Below, one piece after another: positions 58,700 through 64,000 of a DNA stretch of 64,000 bases. The notes beneath the pieces were generated by a model. That model did not search any database, had not been told where the DNA came from, and saw only the letters and a list, made by a program, of their open reading frames with translations. The translations under genes were made by a program, and so were the position numbers. The first letter of the stretch is position 1; the number at the start of each line of letters is the position of its first letter. The DNA is from Membranipora membranacea (taxonomy: Eukaryota; Bryozoa; Gymnolaemata; Cheilostomatida; Membraniporidae). Where the stretch lies: the NCBI GenBank assembly GCA_914767715.1, contig OU612071.1:13313493-13377492 (forward strand). Reading direction: 5' to 3'.

Positions 58700-58975
58700 A
58701 TGATGTTTCTTTGATTTTAAATATTTGTTCTTCACTGCGTATGTGATATTGGATAAGGTCACACAAAGTTCGCTCAATGTTTCATATATTATTTGATAGT
58801 GTCATTCACCTAAGCACTGATTACTTGAAAGCCACGAACTATAAATCTTCTGGTATGAAAAACAAGCCCTGTCAAATTTTTCGCACCGAGCTATCAGAGT
58901 CTATAACAAAGCCACATCAATGGCACGGAAACACATTGGTTTTGAATAATTTATGCATTGATGAGATGGTGCACT
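58700..58975. repeat. Dispersed repeat family, copy 3
   Basis: Closest to copy 1: TAGTGTCATTCACCTAAGCA, GAACTATAAATCTT, ATGAGATGGTGCACTG. Confidence 0.7.
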
Positions 58976-58999
58976 GTATATGACAAGCAAACAGATTTT

Positions 59000-60960
59000 G
59001 AGAAAAACTCATACGCCAGAATAGCACTAACAAATACAGATTGACTTGGCAACAGAAAAGTCCCAGTGAATTAAATGCGATTTTTTCCCCAGATTAGGGC
59101 TGAGCATTGCAATAGATATTTTTTCCCCTTGGCATTACATTTTGAATCGAAATCAAATTGGGACTTATTCCCAATTTTTTTGGTTATTAAAGTTGACGTC
59201 CGAAAGTATATAAGCATTGTTGAATGAATTTTGAGTGACTTCCACAGTGTGAGCAGAATAAGATTTCGGTATTGGCGCAGCCCTCAAATCAGGTAAAGTC
59301 AAAAATTAGTTTAAAATATGTTTTCCATACTTTGTCCATAATTCAAAAAAGTCACCTTCAAGTGTAAGTGGCTGGGAAGATTTGGTCAGGACCGGAAATA
59401 ATTGGAAGAAAAAAATCATTTATGTTGACCATTTGCAATGATAGCACATTTAATTCACTGTGGTGGGTATGATCCAGTTGCCAGCTTCCGCTAAATGATA
59501 GAGACAGATAAGTTTTGGTACACAAAATCTTCAAGATATGTCAGGTGCAATGTATGGTGCTGTCAACCTATTCGGTAAAAATAGATAAAATAACGGTGTG
59601 ATAACCATGTCTTGACTGTCTTGACAAGCTTTGTTCAGTGTTCGGTGTCCCCCCCCCCCCACCCACCTAACAAAGCTTGTCAAGACATGCTAAGTCTGCT
59701 GGTGCCGACATAGGTGTAGATTTTGGCAATTCACCAAGTAATACATACATTATATTGTCTATTGCTGAATATTTCTATCTGTATGTACTGAATTATAGTA
59801 TGGTATTTTTAAGATTGACATTAAAAATCACATGTGTTGGCTCTGACGAAGTTGTTTTTTTTGGTACATCCGGTTCAATTTCAGACAAAAAGGCTATGAG
59901 GATCGTCTAATTTTGTCTTGTCTTGTCGTATGAGAGGACTGTGATAGAATGCGGAATAAACCAGTCAGAATCAGGCGATATATGGCATCCATCGTATTCA
60001 GAGGACCCGGATAAATTTGATTTAGCATATATTGGTAGTAAATCTGTCAGAAAGTTTTAAAGTCAGCCAGATCCATCACCATAATGCAAAGTCGTGTTAT
60101 AAGGTTTTGATATGTATCTGTTTTGCGTGTTTTCTCCCTGATTATTGAGTAATTTGGGCGGTCAAAAATAAAATTAATACTTTTAATCCGATATCGCACC
60201 CCGGTTAGGACAGGATGACTCGTCAGCGATGTTTATACGGTTTAATCCGCTCTTAGAGCTGCTGTAACACAACCACTCTGCCCAATGTGACCTGACCTGT
60301 CTGTTAATTGCGAGAAACTTGGTGTTAACTATAGCATCTCTGAAGGCATCTTTGTTTATCAGTTGTTGAACTTGGAATGAACCCTTACTAGCAAATGGGG
60401 ATGTTTGAATATTTATGATTATAAAAATAAACATTATAACCTTAAGCCAAGGGAATGGGTAGGGAATGGTTATTATCTGAAAATTATGTAAAATGTGACT
60501 GCAAATGAGGTACGTTGCAAGGTTTTTCACCTCCGATCGCTTTTACACAGGCTACTTGGAGGCGAAGTAATAGTAATGTCATATTCAGGTAAATGATACT
60601 GGACAGATGAAATGAACCCACTAAGTGTGTAGCATATAAATGAGAGAGACGGGACACAGCTTATATGGCTGGAAAATGGCAGTTACAAAAACAAGCTAGC
60701 TGAATAATTGAATACATCGCTTTCATGTGTTTGTGGTTGAGATTTTGGTTTATTGCAATGGGAAAACACAGAAGGATTTTCAACTGCCTGCAAAAAAACT
60801 TCTACATATGGTGTTACATAGGAAGTTTTTTTAATCAAATGGCTACAAATGCTCAAAAAATCAAATAACCTTGTCACATTCTGATTTTCTCAATGATAAA
60901 GTCAGTGGTACAAGAACTAGTGATGGGACGAAGACGGCAAGTCCCGTAATTCATATTTAA
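59000..60960. other. No supported gene
   Basis: A minus-strand frame at 60530-60183 (GSFQVQQLINKDAFRDAIVN before gtcagg) and a plus frame at 59677-59910 are the best candidates, but neither has good boundaries or a known domain. Confidence 0.3.
59617..59687. other. 19-bp perfect hairpin with a C-run in the loop
   Basis: TGTCTTGACAAGCTTTGTT (59617-59635) is exactly complementary to 59669-59687. The 33-nt loop holds a run of about 12 C. Confidence 0.85.
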
Positions 60961-60969
60961 TTTTTGTAA

Positions 60970-61680
60970 CGTGATATATCGACTTATCTGTTTTCCAGAA
61001 ACTGCTCGTCCCATCTCAAAAACCCCTTTTCTGACACGTGCTTAACCTATTTTCAGTTTTTTTGGGTAGAGAGGTGTGCATGATTTGGACCAAATAAAGC
61101 TAGTTTAGCCACAAAAATCCAAATAAAAGCTCAAGATGTACAGCAATAATCAATAATCGATTCGATCAAAATCTAGCCAATCTTCTGCTTATCTTCATGC
61201 TGACAACAAAATTGATTGACAGATTCTGAATTTCTGAATTGTTGTGTGCAAATTTGATCCTGAATTAGTGAAAACTTGGGTTATTAAATGGAATAATAAA
61301 TTGGAATTTTCTAGTCCCTGCATGATTGGGGTCGCATCTAATGAGGAGTCAGAAATGGCCCTTTTACTATTGCAAAAATCAATATTAAGACATGGAGAGA
61401 GGAGGCCTGAAAACGTAAAGTTTTATTAAAATGCCACTCCACCAGTAAATACCATGTCTCCTCAATATGGAGAACGCATAAACTTATCAAATACATCAAT
61501 TGTAAGGCGTAGAGTGATAATTTAAAAAGGGCCCTTTTTTCAACAAAATGAACTTTCAGATGTCACTGCGACTTAACGTAAAATATTTGGAAGGGTCAAC
61601 AGTGAAAATAACTATAACGATCACAAACACAATATTACAAAGTTTTAAAAAGCGCTATACCTCATTAAATGACATCATAG
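60970..61680. repeat. Dispersed repeat, copy B
   Basis: Same order of shared blocks as 52578-53660, with frequent substitutions, so the copies are old. Ends were not defined by terminal repeats. Confidence 0.75.
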
Positions 61681-61699
61681 CATATGATGTCATGCACCA

Positions 61700-62630
61700 A
61701 ACACATAATTTACTGTACTGTGGTGCAAGGCTTTGAATATATAACCAACACAGTGATCACATCCTTTATTTAGACTGATCATTGCCAATGATGAGTTTGC
61801 AGTAAAACCCCATCCGGTTTCAATTTTGTAGATTTTAAATTAGATAAAATCTTGATGGCTATTATTTTAAACCCTGAATGGAATTGGAGCCAGCAAACCA
61901 TTAATTGCATATGGTGGCTTAAGAAGGGTGGATTAATGATTAATGACAGTTCTCAAAAATGCTGAGCTTTCCTGCTATTTCTTTAATCTCTCACATTTGG
62001 CAAAGTAAAAATAAAATATAAATCCAATAAGATGATATATGTGATAGGCAGAAAACACTTTGTGCCTATGGGTCTTATGGGTATATTTAGCTTTCAAACC
62101 TAACCAAAGTGAGGGTGTTCCCTCCGGGCAGCCTCAATCAGTGAAAATATAATTTCTTTCTTGTTCTTGTTTTGTCACATCAAAGAAATTTCTGACTTAG
62201 ACAGAAATATGTGGGGATGCTACGTGTAAGTTGCAGTGCACATTCTCCAGATGTTATTGATACTTTCAACTTGAGATTTATGTCTTTAAGGACTGTCAGA
62301 TAATCAAGGATTTAGCTTATTGACAAAGTTTGAAAACCACATTTTGATTAAGAGGCAAAACAGCATGGTGTTACTCCTCGGAAATGAGCCCTGGACTCGT
62401 CTTAATTGAACCTATCTCCTTTGATTTTCGTTTTCACGCTGGCAAGGAATTTTAAGTTCAAGTTTAAGTTTAAGTATATCTACCTGTAATAGGCAATCTA
62501 AAGCCGCATTCCTCAACAAACTCTGCGGATCTGAATGATTTTATTTGCTCATTTTTATAAATACAATAATGCTTGTTGAGGGACATCCTCTGGTTTTGAT
62601 TAATGAACTTCTGACTTGGTTTCCTTTTAG
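61700..62630. other. No supported gene
   Basis: About 61808-61880 is related to 57474-57538 (ATTTTGTAGATTTTAAA, AGATAAAAT), another old dispersed repeat. No exon was recognised. Confidence 0.35.
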
Positions 62631-62700
62631 GACCTCAATTTGGCTGAAGAGTAGTTTCATTACTTTAGCTGAAGCAACTAGTTTGTGCAGAATGTGTAAA
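62631..62700 (+). CDS. Candidate exon, unknown product
   Basis: 70 nt between the strong acceptor GGTTTCCTTTTAG and a gtatgt donor. Only one frame is open (phase 2 in, 0 out): TSIWLKSSFITLAEATSLCR, then MCK. Two cysteines lie near the end. No neighbour exon was identified. Confidence 0.35.
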
Positions 62701-62984
62701 GTATGTAAACAGGTATCTTTGATGAATCATATTCAAGCATAAATCAGGATTATCTTGTACATCAGTGAAATATTTGCTGCTCCCAAACCTATCATAAGTG
62801 TTTGGAAGCCGATTACATCACTTACATAGTACCACCGTGGGTTGGGAGTAAATTTAATAAAATTTGTTGTTTTTTTTCTCTACACTAGGTCTCATTCAAC
62901 TGCCCTTTTTAACAGCCCATTAAGAGCAGGTGGCTTATGTGGGGTAGTGACAAAAAGGCGGAGAGGGATCTTTATTTTTTGTGC

Positions 62985-63145
62985 AAGCGCACAGTAAACC
63001 TCCTGTATTTATGGTCCTAATCCGAACAGACCTGGCTATGATAATATATGGATTATAGGAATGACGGACGGCGCAAGGAATTGAACCTGGATCTTAAGAT
63101 CACAAGTCTTTACCCTTAACCATTAAGCCATTTCTTAAAATCACT
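62985..63145 (-). repeat. tRNA-derived SINE, family 2, copy 2
   Basis: The minus strand has TGGCTTAATGGTTAAGGGT and AGGTTCAATTCC. It shares its flank (ACCTGGCTA...GAATGACG) with 44960-45110. Confidence 0.65.
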
Positions 63146-63149
63146 TCTC

Positions 63150-64000
63150 ATCCAGTAACATTGAGGTTTTCTTCAACACTAAAGTTAATTTTAAAAGAGA
63201 CTATCTATGCAGCAAATTTAGTTATTATGAGTAAGTGATCAAGCAAAAGAATCACTGTTCAGGCGCTGTTCCAAGTGCACAGATATCAACACAGGTGTGT
63301 TATTCTAGGGGAGGCAGAGTGCTGGATGCCAGAATGCTGAATAGAGTGGCCTAAAAATGATATAACTAAGATCTGGATCAGCTCATTTAGGACTTCCAGT
63401 TGCTATTTATATCATTAAAACACTTTTGAGGCGGGGACTGGGGACTCAGGAGGAGTTTGCAATACCCAACCTGGGGTCACCTCACACCCTTAATGATTTT
63501 TGCATCCCCTACAATTTCTCCTTAACGGCGGCCCTTCGACAGTTACTTTGCGAGTTATCATGGCTATGCAATGATCAACAAACAATCTTGCCAGTTCCCA
63601 GCCATGCGACCTTAACCCAAGCAGTGTTCAGACCGAGGGTAGTCCTAATTGCTTCCACTGTCACAAATTCACTCACGCATTATATACAGTCGTACCTAAG
63701 CACGCACATCAATCTCCACATAATTATTTATCTATTGAGACATTTTCTTGTATTTTCAAGACGTTGACTGTACATTGAACATAAATAACCTATCTGTTGC
63801 TTGGGAGTTTTTGATTTATTGTCTTTCACCCATATAAAACATACAAACCCACACTCAGCAGAGCATTTACTGTTGTGGAGACGGTACACACAGAATAAGT
63901 CTATTGATCATAGCTAAGGTCATAGGTCACAGCTAATACCATAGGTAAGATTTCTGGAAATAATTTCTCTTTTTTTTCATTGTTTTAATGTGACTTGTCC
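63150..64000. other. No confident feature
   Basis: A 113-codon plus frame at 63426-63767 starts in a GC-richer patch (about 63426-63560). It has no recognised domain and no splice context, and may be part of a repeat. Confidence 0.3.

Overview
The window is AT-rich eukaryotic nuclear DNA: GT-AG introns, tRNA-derived SINEs, TIR elements, LTR and non-LTR retrotransposons, and animal extracellular domains (fibrinogen-related, PAN/apple, ZP). It fits an invertebrate animal, perhaps a marine deuterostome or lophotrochozoan. The species cannot be fixed from sequence alone. Nothing bacterial was seen.

Layout. 1-7.7 kb (+): a fibrinogen-related gene entering from the left. It encodes a short cytoplasmic tail, a membrane anchor, two near-identical coiled-coil exons and a fibrinogen C-terminal domain over five exons. 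Three short TIR elements sit in its introns. 8.4-14.9 kb (+): a Ty3/gypsy-type LTR element with both LTRs, a 4-bp target duplication, a tRNA-Leu-type primer site, broken gag and an intact protease frame, but no reverse transcriptase or integrase. 15.5-18.6 kb (-): a decayed endonuclease/reverse-transcriptase non-LTR element. 18.7-21.4 kb: dispersed repeats. 21.4-23.4 kb: a ~348-bp tandem array. 24.0-26.5 kb: a SINE head, three GC-rich hairpins in a row and a ~2-kb TIR element.

27.9-32.9 kb (-): an unrecognised multi-exon gene, inferred from splice sites and compatible phases. 36.0-37.1 kb (-): a small secreted PAN-domain gene with an in-frame TAG problem. 34.8 and 38.5 kb (-): a possible C-type-lectin tail and a second signal-peptide exon. 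40.6-40.8 kb (-): the end of a ZP domain. 49.2-52.4 kb (-): a chain of small phase-0 exons of unknown family. 44.4-45.6 kb (+): two weaker exons. The rest of the right half is mostly dispersed repeats with no confident genes.

The recognisable genes share a theme of secreted or membrane recognition proteins (fibrinogen-like, PAN, ZP, perhaps lectin). Whether they act together is inference. Exon calls rest on reading splice sites and frames by eye, so boundaries are provisional.
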